The notes under the pieces are model-generated. The model worked only from the letters and a program-made list of their open reading frames with translations. It was not told the origin of the DNA and did no database searches. Shown here one piece after another: positions 21,223-31,996 of a stretch of DNA of 64,000 bases (positions are counted from its first letter, which is position 1; each line of letters starts with the position of its first letter). Source of the stretch: Schistocerca nitens (lineage: Eukaryota; Arthropoda; Insecta; Orthoptera; Acrididae); assembly GCF_023898315.1 (NCBI RefSeq), contig NC_064621.1, positions 533,717,383 to 533,781,382 on the forward strand. The letters run 5' to 3'. The position numbers and the translations under genes are program-made.

Positions 21223-22421
21223 CAGGGCTTAACAACTGGCCGGTTTTGAGCGCGAGTACTCGCGTCTGCTCAGGCCCGTGCTCGCGAGCAGCTGCAAGGT
21301 CGCGGAGTAGGGTGGGTGGGGAGGGGAGGGAGGGGAAATGCGCGTGCACGTTTGAATAGGGCCGCAGCGTGCCTATCGAATTCGCGCCGACTGTGTAACG
21401 TTTAAAGTACTACGATCAGCTCTAACAGTCACTTTGCTGGTTAAAAATCATGTCAAGTCGCCGTTGTGTAACCCCAACCATGCTTTCGCAGTTCAACCCC
21501 CATTGGGAGGAATTGTATCTGTTTACAGAGAAAGATGGTGTTGCAAACTGTTTAGTATGTCACAAAATGCTGAATTCTTTTACGAAATTTAATTTGCAGC
21601 GACATTATATGTCGTACCACGCGAAAGACTAGAAGTTATTAAACTTAAAAGGAAGCTATCCGAAGAAGATCTGGACGACGAAGAAAAATCAACTGAGGCA
21701 GCTCTCAGAGTGGGTTACAAAATTGCTTTGCTTTTAGCAAAATACCTGCGCCCCTTAACTGATGGCGATTTAATAAAAGAATGTTTGGTAGTTGCAGCGG
21801 AACATTTGTGTCCATCTCAAGTTGAACAGTTTCGGATTGTGCCATTATCTAACATGACCATTATGCGTCGCATACAGGACATGGCAGACGACGTCCAGAG
21901 CCAGCTTGCAAATATCTGTAAAGATTTTATGGCGTATTCTCCAGCTCTGCACGAAAGTGTCGATATCACTGGAACAGCGCAGCTTGCCATATTAATTAGA
22001 GGTGTTAATAGAGATCTTCATGTGATGGAGGAGCTCCTCGGTGTAGTAGCCATGAAGAACACTACAACCGGAGGTGATATTTTAAGTAGTGTTGAAGAAA
22101 GTGTTGAAAATATAGGATTGTCGTGTAATTCTTTAGTTTCAGTGTCTACAGATGGTAGAGGCATACACTAAGCTAATAAAATTATGTGGCACATGTACAT
22201 TCTCCTTTATTTGTTTCATTTGTCGCAGTAATAATTCGTGAGTGATATCCCTGCAGGTGGCTGCTTATTTACATTGACTGGCGGCAGCTGTTGTGTGCCC
22301 CACGTGACTCTCCCCACTCTCCGCTCTGGTCCGGTAGTGGGGGTATCGTGCTCGCGCTGCTCCGTGCTCCCGCCTTGCTGCTCACAGCTTGCTCCGCGAG
22401 CACGTACGTTGTGAAGCCCTG
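21223..22421 (+). mobile_element. hAT element, internally deleted, perfect 8-bp TSD
   Basis: Terminal inverted repeats CAGGGCTTAACAAC (21223) and the complement of CAGGGCTTCACAACG (ending 22421), flanked by identical 8-bp sequence GCCTACCG at 21215-21222 and 22422-22429. A TIR starting CAGGG and an 8-bp duplication define hAT. At 1.2 kb it is too short for a complete transposase. GC-rich edges (GAGTACTCGCGTCTGCTC and its partner) are subterminal repeats. Confidence 0.95.
21450..22171 (+). pseudogene. hAT (Charlie/GTF2IRD2-like) transposase, N-terminal part
   Basis: The frame from ATG 21450 gives a BED-type zinc finger: CLVCHKMLNSFTKF then HYMSYH (C-x2-C...H-x4-H), and stops at 21632. A second frame (from about 21630, ORF start 21710) gives RKLSEEDLDDEEKSTEAALR, then YLRPLTDGDLIKECL, ALHESVDITGTAQLAILIRG and TTGGDILSSVEES, ending SVSTDGRGIH stop. 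In this family, annotated in insects as GTF2I-repeat-like, the Asp in ESVDITGTAQ is the first catalytic acidic residue and TTDGA the following block. The remaining two thirds, including the second Asp and Glu, is deleted. One frameshift plus the deletion make it inactive. Confidence 0.85.
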
Positions 22422-22597
22422 GCCTACCGCTATGCCTTCTCTAGAGCACACAAGCAAGAGCGTTAACTACTGCCAACCATTTCATCGCGTGAATGAAGTC
22501 ATATTGTATCAAACGTAGCAACCAAGTAATAAAGATCACCTTCCCTACGAATATTAAGCAGCATGACACCGTACCAAAAGTGCTCTGCAATCTCTCA

Positions 22598-24330
22598 GCT
22601 GTTAGCAGCACCAAAGTTAGCATCGACTCCTTAGCGAATGTAATAGAAACGGAAATTTAGAGTAGCAAAGCAAAAGCTGAAATGCTTAACTTCGTTTTCA
22701 AATGTTACTTTACAAAGGAAAACCCAGGAGAATTGCCCCAGTTTAATCCTCACACCACTGAGAAGATGAGTGAAATAAGTATTAGTGTCAGCGGTGTTCA
22801 GAAACAGCGGTGATCGTTAAAACTGATCAAAGCTCTGGGGCCCGTTGGAATCCCTGTCAGATTCTATACTGAACTTAAGGCTGAGTTAGCCCCTCTTCTC
22901 ATTATAATATAACGCAAATCGTTCGAACAAAACACTGTGCCCAGTTCTTGGAAAAGGCACAGATTACACCTGTCTACAAGAAGGGTAGTAGAAATGATCC
23001 ACAAAACTACCGTCCAGTATTCTTGACATCAATTTCTTGTAGAATCTCAGAATATATTCTGATCTCAAACATAACGAGGTATCTTGAACAAAATAACCTC
23101 CTCAATGCCAGTCAGCATGGTTTCCGAAAACATCGATCATGTGAAACCCAGCTCGCTCTTTTTTCACATGAAAGCTTTGGATCAAGGGAACCAAGTTCAT
23201 ACAGTGTTTCTTGATTTTCAAAAAGCATTTGACTCAGTCCGTACCTACGATTATGGTCAAAAGACGATCATATGGGGTATCATGTGAAATTTGTCACTCG
23301 ATTGAGGACTTTTTGGTTGGGAGGACACAGCATGTTAGCTTGGATGGAGATTCATCGTCAGATGTAGGAATAACTTTGGGTGTGTCCCAAAGAAATGTGT
23401 TGGGATCCTTACTGTTCACATTGTATATTAATGACCTAGCAGACAATATTAATAGTAAAATCAGGCCTTTCGCAGATGATGTAGTTATTTATAATGAAGT
23501 TCTATCTGAGAGAAGCTGCATAAATATTCAGTCAGATCTTGATAAGATTTCAACATGGTGCTGAGATTGGCAACTTGCTCTAAATGTTCAGAAATGTAAA
23601 ATTTTGCACTTCACAAAATGAAAAAACGTAGTATGCTGTGACTAAAATATCAGTGACTCACAGTTGGAATCGGCCAACTCCTGTAAATAGCTGGGTGTAA
23701 CACTTGGTAGGGAAATGGAATGATCACATAGGTTCAGTCGCGGGTAAAGCAGGTGGCAGACTTTGGTTTACTGGTAGAATACTGGGAAAGTGCAACCAGT
23801 CTACAAATAAGATTGCTTACAAGTCACTCATGTGACCTAACCTAGAATATTGCTGAAATCTGTGGGATCCATACCAGATAGGACTAACAGAGGATGTTGA
23901 ATGCATACAGAGAAGGGCGGCATGAATGGTCACAGCTTTTTTTAATCCATAGGAGAGTGTCACAGATATACTGAAGGAACTGATATGGCAGACTCTTGAA
24001 CTCAGACATAAACTATCCCCAGAAAGTCTTTTAACAAATTTGCAAGAACCGGCTGTAAATGATTACTCTAAGGATATACCACAACTCCCTATGTATCGCT
24101 CACACAGGGATCGTGAGGATAAGATTAGAGTCATTACTGCAGACTTCAATGTGTTTTGGCAAAAGAAGCAAATTTTGACATGGCAACCAGAGAAATGTGT
24201 AGGTTTTACTCAAAATTCGCCACTCATGATATTTCTCTGAAAGGTACTAATGATTAACAACCCAGGTGAAAATAAATATTGCATTTTCGGCGGAATTCTT
24301 GTTAGCGACTAACAAAAGCAGAGAGTAGAT
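22598..24330 (+). pseudogene. LINE A ORF2 reverse-transcriptase part
   Basis: Continues the split ORF2: SSTKVSIDSLANVIETE, KAQITPVYKKGSRNDPQNYR (RT motif 1), SQHGFRKHRSCETQLALF (motif 2), TVFLDFQKAFDSV (first catalytic Asp), GVSQRNVLGSLLFTLYIND (normally PQGS) and IRPFADDVVIYNEV with the FADD active site. The C-terminal region is present in broken frames (IPDRTNRG, TPYVSLTQGS). At least two frameshifts (in the 23200s) and several stops make it inactive. Q to R and G to N changes around the VPQGS motif would also damage the nucleotide pocket. Confidence 0.85.
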
Positions 24331-24546
24331 ATTTTTGAATGGTCACTGTGCAAGTGAGTTGTGGAGGAGATCCACTTAATATTTACAAAAAATGTGAGCA
24401 TAGGCTTCAGTTTAGAACGGCACTTTCCTCTCCAGCGCTCAGCTTTTCCCCTACAGCGCTCTGAGCGACCTCCTCCACCGCCGCTCTCCCCACTCTTCCC
24501 CAGGTGACTTCGCATCTAGCGGGCACGGGATTTTGCGAGCACTATC

Positions 24547-24759
24547 AAATGGTTCAAATGGCTCTGAGCACTATGGGACTTAACATCTATGGTCATCAGT
24601 CCCCTAGAACTTAGAACTACTTAAACCTAACTAACCTAAGGACATCACACAAACCCAGTCATCACGAGGCAGAGAAAATCCCTGACCCCGCCGGGAATCG
24701 AACACGGGAACCCGGGCGCGGGAAGCGAGAACGCTACCGCACAACCACGAGCTGCGGAC
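24547..24759 (-). mobile_element. SINE with an exchanged tRNA head
   Basis: The tail is that of the main SINE (GGCTCTGAGCACTATGGGAC to CTAACCTAAGGACATCACAC), but the head is different: in its own orientation GCAGCTCGTGGTTGTGCGG, GCGTTCTCGCTTCCCGC, and box B GTTCGATTCCCGGC. Perfect 12-bp duplications GCGAGCACTATC at 24535-24546 and 24760-24771 show that head and tail moved as one unit. It sits a few bases before the repeat tail of LINE A. Confidence 0.95.
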
Positions 24760-24862
24760 GCGAGCACTATCGCTGTAGATGTAGATGTACATCTTGTGCC
24801 AGTTCTACACCATGTAGTGCTCGTTTAATGGGATGATTGCTATTTTATGAAATGAACCAACA

Positions 24863-25923
24863 CAGGGTGGTCAGAAACAGTCTAAAAAGCTTGTAAAGGT
24901 ATGGCAGAATAGGCTGTCCTGAGAAATAATTGTTAGAAAAAAAAATCGATACGTTGCACCGTTTCTGAGTTCATTAGCATTTAAATTAGTCTGTTGTGTG
25001 CACAAATTCAAGCAGCCCGCCAGATACGATTAGTGTAACTTTTTCTTATAGCGTAGATGACAGTGCATGAGACTGCGCAGCCTTTGGCTCGGGTTCGATC
25101 CTTACTACTATCCCAAGTACAGGGTGATTCAAAAAGAATACCACAACTTTAGGAATTTAAAACTCTGCAACGACAAAAGGCAGAGCTAAGCACTATCTGT
25201 CGGCGAATTAAGGCGCTATAAAGTTTCATTTTGTTGTACATTTGTTCGCTTGAGGCGCTGTTCACTAGGCGTCAGCGTCAGTTGATGCTAAGATGGCGAC
25301 CGCTCAATAGAAAGCTTTTTGTGTTATTGAGTACGGCAGAAGTGAATCGACGACAGTTGTTCAGCGTGCATTTCGAACGAAGTATGGTGTTAAACCTCCT
25401 GATAGGTGGTGTATTAAACGTTGGTATAAACAGTTTACAGAGAATGGGTGTTTGTGCAAAGGGAAAAGTTCTGGACGGCCGAGAACGAGTGATGAAAATG
25501 TAGCACGCATCCAGCAAGCATTTGTCTGGAGGGGGCCATATTGAACATCTCTGAACTTGTTTTTGAGTGAGAAAAAAACCTTTTTAAATACTCTTTGTAA
25601 TTATGTATAACAGAAGGTTATATTATGTTTCTTTCATTAAATACACATTTTTAAAGTTGTGGTATTCTTTTTGAATCACCCTGTGTAATTGTTGTACTGA
25701 ACTCCTGTTCGGTTTTAGGAAACCAAACGAACAACACGTTTGACAATACTGTCTCTGGTGGGCCACATGAAGTTGCACCCACAGTGACCTGATTGGCTGA
25801 CTTCAGTCCTAATTAACTCGGAAATGGCGCAACGTATCAGATTTTTTTCTTAACAATTATTTCTCAGCACAACCAACACTGTAACACCATTATAAGCTTT
25901 TCAGACTGTTCCTGACCACCCTG
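24863..25923. mobile_element. Mariner-like TIR element hosting another mariner
   Basis: Ends are long inverted repeats: CAGGGTGGTCAGAAACAGTC on the left and its complement GACTGTTCCTGACCACCCTG on the right, with similarity continuing about 80 bp inward (GAGAAATAATTGTTA on both sides). TA follows the right end; the left flank reads CA, so one copy of a TA duplication has mutated. No transposase of its own remains. A second element (25120-25683) is nested inside. Confidence 0.85.
25120..25683 (+). mobile_element. Internally deleted mariner-type element, copy 1
   Basis: Inverted ends CAGGGTGATTCAAAAAGAAT and the complement at 25664-25683; TA precedes it. The transposase starts ATGGCGACCGCTCAA at 25292, but codon 6 is TAG where copy 2 has CAG. 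The frame continues IEYGRRESTTVVQR-like, RWCIKRWYKQF and SSGRPRTSDENVARIQQA, then jumps at about 25520 straight to the C-terminal RGPY/GGGHIEHL region. All catalytic residues are gone. Same family as 46832-47787. The 25231-25503 and 25278-25517 frames are other frames of this gene. Confidence 0.9.
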
Positions 25924-25929
25924 TATATT

Positions 25930-26640
25930 CGGCACGCCACCTTACAGCATACGGCGAAGGGTACTGAGAGAACAACTGTCATTTTCCATCCTTGCCATTT
26001 TGTTTGCAGATAGTGCTCAGGACTTGGGAGGAGCAACTATCAATGGGTCTGCGCAGGAACTTGAATTTCCTCTTGTACCGTCAGTCATTTAGCTATGCAT
26101 ATAGCACATGCTACCCCCTGGGATGAGTGTTCTCGGCTGTTTAACTTTCTGGCACCTACCAGGCACTCGTAAAGAAACATGCTGTTCCTCTTTAGATCTC
26201 TTCTGTGTCCTTTCTTAATCCTACATGGTAGAGCCACATAATGAGAAATATTCAAAAATCGATTGAACTTGGGCTCTAGAGTTACCTCCTTCTTGTGTGA
26301 AAGAATTTTATTTAAGATCCCTCCAATGGCCTCTGCTTTTCCTACGTGTAATTTAAGTAGTCATTCCACTTGAAATCGCTTCATACACATAATCTAGATA
26401 TTTTGCTGTTGTTACTGTTCTTAGTGATTGATAGCAAATCGCGAATTGATTTTTCTATAGACACGCAATAAGTTGTAATAGTTTATATCTGTATCAGCTG
26501 CCAGTTCTTGCACAGATTCTTGCTCGATTATCTGCATTTCACTACAACTTTCTGTAATCATGACTTCCGTATACACAACGGAATCATCGGCGAACAGCCT
26601 GAAGAGCCTCATAGAACTTTGGAAGCTGCAGATATTTACG
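25930..26640 (-). pseudogene. Decayed LINE RT fragment
   Basis: At about 26570-26620 the minus strand reads SMRLFRLFADDSVVYTEV, the RT active-site box as in LINE B (RLFADDTVVY). Downstream (25930-26500) is C-terminal LINE-like sequence too decayed to align by eye. The 5' side is cut by the foldback element at 26646. The remaining length suggests an older LINE B relative. Confidence 0.55.
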
Positions 26641-26645
26641 GATGA

Positions 26646-26925
26646 AGTCATCTACATCACTTAATATCTTTTCATTTATTACGACGTTTCGGCTACTGCC
26701 ACCATCAGATGAAAAGCTAGAACGCGTAAAACAAACTTAAGTGTCAGTTGTATTAAAAACTATGCTTAAGGAGGGCGCCAACTGGATCGCAGGTTCACGC
26801 CTCGCTTAGGCATAGTTTTTCATGCAAACGACACTAAATGTTGTTTTATGCGTTGTAGTCTGATGCTGGCAGTAGCCGAAACGTCGAAATAAACGACAAG
26901 ATATTACTGATGTAGATGGCTATAT
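26646..26925. repeat. 280-bp foldback hairpin element
   Basis: Almost the whole segment is an imperfect palindrome: 26646-26770 pairs with 26800-26925. Outer arms: CATCTACATCAC, AATATCTTTTC and TTTCGGCTACTGCCA against GGCAGTAGCCGAAACGTCG, AATATTACTGATGTAGATG-like sequence. Inner arms: CGTAAAACAA, AAAAACTATGC and the complement. The loop is about 30 bp. A snapback of this size suggests a MITE or foldback transposon; I found no clear target duplication. Confidence 0.75.
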
Positions 26926-27621
26926 TCTCAAAAGTCCACGGTGTTCGCATACTCATTTAGGGATTTTATTTCCTTCATTAAATTGTTCCGAACTGATTCA
27001 TATGTGCGTTACGTTTCGTCTCCTAATTCAGGTTGCTTCATCAGAGTCAAATAGAAATTTCAAAGCTAAGCAAGCTCGGCAAGCCGAACTGTTTGTAAGT
27101 ATCCACCCAGTATCGTGGCATGGTATCGCAGAGTCGAGCCAAGGCGTTGAGCCGACATGTGTTACGGAGCTTGTAGTGGGGGAGAGTTGATAATGTTTGG
27201 TTTATTTAGCATGGAGGCCCACATCTTGTCTATTTTAGATCTTTCCGCCTTTATGTTAAAGTAATTTTTGTGTTTTGATTTTCTAAGACCTCTGTTTATT
27301 CTGTGCCCCATTGACGAACAGAACAAAGTTCGCGGAACCTTTACTGTTGCTACACAGGCTTCTCTTCTCGAAGAAAATCGTTTGCCAGTATGCCAGTAAC
27401 ACATTCCTCAACAGTGGGAGGAAATTTTGGGTTGGGGGGGGGGGGGGGGGGGGGGTACGAAGGAGGGAGCGCTTCCACGCTCCTAGAATAAGCCGTTCAG
27501 ACCTTTCAATTAGTACAGAACTCTCACATATTTTTATAAATAAGTATCGGTAATTACATTAAAACACAGATTTAGTACTGCAGAACGCGACAGGAAATAC
27601 CTAGGCTTTAGCAGTCGCAGT
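26926..27621. other. Spacer with a run of 22 G
   Basis: No gene recognised. A run of 22 consecutive G lies at 27434-27455. Frames at 27002-27190, 27162-27404 and 27311-27553 show no family motif; the last translates the G run. Confidence 0.5.
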
Positions 27622-27630
27622 ACAAATTAG

Positions 27631-27821
27631 GCCGGCCGCGGTGGCCGAGCGGTTCTAGGCGCTTCAGTCCGGAACCGCGCTGCTGCTAAGGTCGCTGGTT
27701 TGAATCCTGCCTCGGGCATGGATGTGTGTGATGTCCTTAGGTTAGTTAGGTTTAAGTAGTTCTAAGTCTAGTGGACTGATGACCTCAGATGTTAAGTCCC
27801 ATAGTGCTTAGAGCCATTTGA
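27631..27821 (+). mobile_element. SINE, full length
   Basis: Begins GCCGGCCGCGGTGGCCGAGC, box B-like GGTTTGAATCC (one base off GGTTCGAATCC), tail ends GAGCCATTTGA. Perfect 9-bp duplications ACAAATTAG at 27622-27630 and 27822-27830. Confidence 0.93.
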
Positions 27822-28132
27822 ACAAATTAGGTTTGTTTGTCTCTCAGGCTGACCAGTAGAAACTGTGCCAATTCCCTGCTGTGGTGGCAGTTTCGATGTT
27901 GTCTTGCAGTCAAGACTGATGCGGCCCTTCGCAGACTGTGCCTGAATAATCTCCTTCCGTCTCCGTCGTTTCCTAGTACAGCCCTTGTTGATCTGCGTGA
28001 AGGACTAGTCTTTTGCACCTAGCAGCGCGGAGACCGCCAGATATACCATTAGCTAATCATATGAGGATGTAATATCAGATGATGAGTTCATAAACGGCGG
28101 TATCAGTATTCGTATCAATAATATATCTCGTC

Positions 28133-28310
28133 TATCCAAAAAGTTTCGGGACTGGATTAATAAAAAGTAGAGAAAATTTAAGATGGTGGTTTAATACTTC
28201 AGGTGTTCTACGTAGTCGCACCCAACGTGAGTACAACGCACAAAACATTCGTACAGTTATGTGAAGCTGTCATGAAAGTCCTTCTTTGGTAAACTGCTCA
28301 ACCCACATGT
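28133..28310 (-). mobile_element. Mariner-type 3' end fragment
   Basis: Plus strand begins ATCCAAAAAGTTTCGGGAC, which I remember as the terminal repeat of an orthopteran mariner. Read on the minus strand, the segment gives LSSLPKKDFHDSFT near 28260-28300, close to the C-terminal end of such transposases. The remainder of the gene is replaced by unrelated sequence from about 28330. Confidence 0.5.
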
Positions 28311-28370
28311 CAAATGCATACCTTCTTCGGTCTTGGCGAACCATAAGAGACTCATTCTGCGCTGTCTCGT

Positions 28371-28514
28371 TTTATGCTTCGGTAGCGCAGATGGTTGAGC
28401 ACCTGCCCGCGAAAGGCAAAGGTCCCGAGTTCGAGTCACGGTCGGACACACAGTTTTAACCTGCCAGAAAGTTTCATATCAGCGCACACTCCGCTGCAGA
28501 GTGAACATTTCATT
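28371..28514 (+). mobile_element. tRNA-like SINE (foldback family), single arm
   Basis: TATGCTTCGGTAGCGCAG (box A), CGCGAAAGGCAAAGGTCC and GTTCGAGTC (box B), then CACACAGTTTTAACCTGCCA and CACTCCGCTGCAGAGTGAA. It matches the plus arm of the element at 19405-19672. No duplication seen. The minus frame at 28257-28451 is partly this element. Confidence 0.75.
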
Positions 28515-29682
28515 AGGGAAGAATACTGTGGAAAGTATACTGCGCAAATTTTGCACCAGTCTCTAGACAATTAGAGACCGATGTTATTTTGCTTTTTATG
28601 TACTATTTGGCCTCAGGACAATTAAAAACCGATTTTTCCCATCCGATGTGGTAGGATCTCGCCATGGTGGTTGGGCTTACCTTACTAACAGTGCCACAAC
28701 TGTTGACTGAGGAACTTGTGCAGTCATGCACATAGAACAGTACGGAAAGTACAATGTGCAACTCAAACCATAGCCGTCGTATTGGGATTCATTTACCATT
28801 TGTAGCCGACCCCATTTATTTTAAGACGCTTAAAGCGCCATCTGTTGATAAAGTTTTTTTCTTCCATGACGTTTCCCCCAGCATCAATAATATGCTGTTA
28901 AAATTTGACGTCATTCTGCAGCGTTTTGAAACTGGAACTCTAATTATGGGCACCCTGTAAGTACGCGCTCTTCAGTGTAAAGGACAAGTCGTAGTATTCG
29001 GATAGAGGGTTAGTGAACACTTCCTCGGTCTTTCTAAAGTCCGTAGTTCGTGAATTCCCGCTCAGATGGGCCAAGAAAGGATGATTAATTATATATGGTG
29101 TCATCCAGCTTACCACTCCAGTATTCAACTGAAGTGACCTACGAAAACCATGGACAATGTGGATGAGAACCGATATACCTGTCGGAGAATACGAGTTCAT
29201 AGCCTTGACTACTGCGCCAGCGCATCACTCCTACACGAACGTGCCAGCTTTCGGTCACGGGCCACCACCGTGCGTTTTCCACTGCGAGGGAAATCAGAGC
29301 GCCTAGTCGCGGATGTAAACAGTGTTTCACAACGCTCTACACGAGGACTTGTCTGGGCATCCGGAAATTAAACACGGCTGGCGACATACACTTTCTTTCT
29401 GGTGCTCCACTCGACGCTTCGAAAGCGATGCCCCCTACGCGAAGAAATGTACTATTGTTGTAAGCTGACACTTCGTAACCGACCAACAAGCTTTAATTAA
29501 TCACGAATCCTTTTGTAGGATTTCCTCCATCTTTAAGTCAAAATTTAGATTCTTAGTTCAGCAACGATGCTCTCAAACGACGTCGAAAAAAATTACTGAC
29601 GTAAATACAACAGCATTTAACGGATTAGCAAAGTCGCGCACTTGTTAAAAAATGGCGTTATGATGTTACGTACCTGAATTTC
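28515..29682. other. No recognised gene
   Basis: Contains a possible short repeat (AGACAATTAGAGACCGATG at about 28564, echoed by GGACAATTAAAAACCGATT at 28616). Frames at 28754-28960, 28940-29200, 29139-29330 and 29150-29371 have no motif I recognise. Confidence 0.4.
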
Positions 29683-29985
29683 TTTGCCGAATGAGGTGGC
29701 GCAGTGGTTAGCATACTGCAGTCGCATTCGGGAGTATGACGGCTTAAATCAACGTCCCGCTATCAGATTTCGGTTGTTCTCGATTTATCTAAATCGCTCC
29801 AGGCAAATGCCAGTATGGTTCCTTTCAAAGGGGCACGTGCATCTTTCCAACGTTCTGCGAATAATGGTACCCCTCAGGGAAATGGTAGCAAGGCATGTGA
29901 ATGATAGATTAGATTAGGTTAGATTAGATTAGTTTTCGTTCCATAGATCCGTGCTGAGGAGATCCTCGTGGATGTGGAACATGTC
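29683..29985 (+). mobile_element. Third tRNA-type SINE fragment plus a (TTAGA) repeat tail
   Basis: The head reads GCCGAATGAGGTGGCGCAGT then GTTAGCATACTGCAGTCGCA, and the body TCGCTCCAGGCAAATGCCAG, GGTTCCTTTCAAAGGGGCAC, a tRNA-headed family I recognise from locusts; box B is decayed. From about 29907, TTAGATTAGGTTAGATTAG followed by CGTTCCATAGATCCGTGCTG is a separate common repeat end. Inverted relatives of the SINE are at 44097-44260 and 57490-57600. Confidence 0.65.
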
Positions 29986-30545
29986 AATGTGAATGATCAC
30001 CTTATAAAATCCGTAAGTATGCTTGGAGGTCTCATTCAACACGTTGGAGGGGCTGATCCGGCAGTGAATGAGGTGCAACTACAAACTGCGAAACGCAGTT
30101 CCGGCAGTCATTGAGGAAACAAAGTCTAATTACAAATTGTGAAACGAACGGTCCCGGCCGTCTTGGCCCCGATGTCACACACTGATCATTCCAGTGGCTG
30201 CCAGCCTTGCTCACGGAGTTTCAAGGAAGCGCACAATCTGTAGCATTGTCCGCAGAACGGGTTGGGGCCTTTTTGTTTTGATCAAAGTAGAAGGCTTGAA
30301 CCAGAGACTTCTGAGGTTCTATGACAAGGTAGGTTGTGTCTTTCTGCTTAGGCAACTCTCTGTCCAATACGAATAATGGTAGCTGTAAGAGATCTGGAAA
30401 TATTAGTGTAAGACGTACACGAATCGCCCCCACGGATGGAACAATTAAAATCTTTGAGAAAACCGTCGAAGCTTTCGTAACAACGTCCCAGAGTTAGAGG
30501 TATTCCTAAAAGCAGTGAAACTCAAAATAATAGTTACAGAAATCC

Positions 30546-30746
30546 GGCCGGCCGCGGTGGCCGACCGGTTCTAGGCGCTTCAGTCCGGAACCGCGTGACT
30601 GCTACGGTCACAGGTTCGAATCCTGCCTCGGGGATGGATGTGTGTGATGTCCTTAGTTTAGTTAGGTTTAAGTAGTTCTAAATCTAGGGGACTGATGACC
30701 TCAGATGTTAAGTCCCATAGTGCTCAGAGCCATTTGAACCATTTGA
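30546..30746 (+). mobile_element. SINE in LINE A copy 2 endonuclease
   Basis: GGCCGGCCGCGGTGGCCGAC head, box B GGTTCGAATCC, complete tail GAGCCATTTGAACCATTTGA. Flanks ACAGAAATCC (30536-30545) and ACAGTAATCC (30747-30756), one difference. Confidence 0.93.
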
Positions 30747-31289
30747 ACAGTAATCCAGAAAAACCCTGAAATGATAACAGTGGGATTTTGTGGCTAAAAC
30801 TAAGTATATGTGTAAAGAATGCGGAAATGGGAAACAGAGGTCTTGTAGTCGTCGCAGCAGACAAGAATCTCAAATCCTCCGAGACAAAGGTTGAAGCTGC
30901 ATGTCAGACTCAATATCAAAGTGGGCATAAATTTGTAATTGGGTTTTTGTAACCGAAAACCTTAAAGAAGACTTAAACAGTGTTCGCTAGTCTATTTCGA
31001 ATGCCCCCAATCATACAGTTATCATTGGCGGAGAGTTTAATCGTCCAGTAATCTATTAGGATAATAAACGTTTGTAAGTGGTGATCATTACAATACATCC
31101 TGCGATACATTAGCAAGTGCAGTCTCTGAAAACTAAATAGTACAGATATGTCGGCATCTCACTCATGATAGAAATATAGTAGACCTCCATCTTGGAGGAT
31201 GTCCATATTGATAGTGATATCACTGACTACGTAGCAGTTTGTGAAAAGTCAAAATTTAATGTTTGTCAGAATCACAAACATAACAAGGT

Positions 31290-31996
31290 TTTGTGAAGGC
31301 ACAGAATCATGTTGCTAATGTAATCATTGAAAAAAGAAGGAAAAATTTAGTAAATAAAGAATTTAATACGAAGTTCTTGGAGGAATACCAGGAAACTGAC
31401 GGTTCTAAGTACCAATCAGAAAGTTTTTTTTCAAGTGTCCTTAATACTAAGATAACTGGTTTTATTTGTGATAATACTAGTACAGAAATACTGTAGTAAA
31501 GTTTTAACTAGAAGGACTGTAGTTAAAAAAAAGTGTTTCTCATGTCTTTTCTTGATATCAGATGTAGCAAAGTTTATTGTGCAGCTCCTTGTGTTATTGA
31601 GGAAGAAACGACAACACCATCGACAAATATTTCTGTTTTGCAACTGATAAACATGGCTTGTCTTTGAGATGAAATATGCCATGGCATCGTAAGCCATGGT
31701 CTTCCCTCTTTTGAATATATTCACATTTTTCCATTCTTGTGTTTCAAAGTAAGACTTTTTAATAGCTATTTGAGGTGTATGAATTGAGACACTTTATCAT
31801 AATCCTTTTTTTACTGTTTTTGAAACTCACAACATCTCCTTCCGTAACAGAGCTGTTTTATTGATACAAACAAAAGCTTACAGACACTCCGATTACCGCA
31901 CAGACTGTGTATCAACTAACTGGAGGAGACAATGACGCATGGCACTTGGACCTCTTAAAGGAAGCATCGCTTGCCACAAAGACCGTGCGCAATCTA
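31290..31996 (+). repeat. Repeat X, copy 2, and spacer
   Basis: The frame 31293-31496 reads KFLEEYQETDGSKYQ and VLNTKITGFICDNTSTEI. The inverted piece at 34570-34755 gives VLNSE-like VRSAINSEVSHLICDNISTEI, so the same peptide is shared; copy 1 at 8500 is related in DNA. Class unknown. The remainder up to the Tc1 element has no recognisable content. Confidence 0.45.

Larger units (their letters stand above)
19213..22597. mobile_element. LTR-like insertion splitting LINE A
   Basis: Inferred from the break in LINE A: inserted DNA starts TGCAAGCTTCC and ends AATCTCTCA, giving TG...CA ends, with GCCG (19209-19212) and GCTG (22598-22601) as a possible 4-bp duplication with one mutation. Removing the nested SINE and hAT leaves about 1.7 kb with no gag or pol motif, so a solo LTR or a non-autonomous LTR element is my reading. 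The stretch 20400-21214 has no recognisable gene. Confidence 0.45.
16600..24788 (+). mobile_element. CR1-like LINE 'A', copy 1, split by nested insertions
   Basis: In order on the plus strand: an ORF1 with an SGNH-like domain (about 16.7-17.6 kb), an endonuclease start at 17699, the region between endonuclease and RT (to 19212), RT (22598-24000) and a 3' UTR ending in TGTAGATGTAGATGTA at 24774-24788. The RT resumes at 22598 with the sequence expected just after the break at 19212, so one element was split. Insertions: SINEs at 18012, 18752 and 24547, and an LTR-like element at 19213-22597. SGNH ORF1 plus APE plus RT is the CR1/L2 layout. A second copy runs from 30 to 42 kb. Confidence 0.8.
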
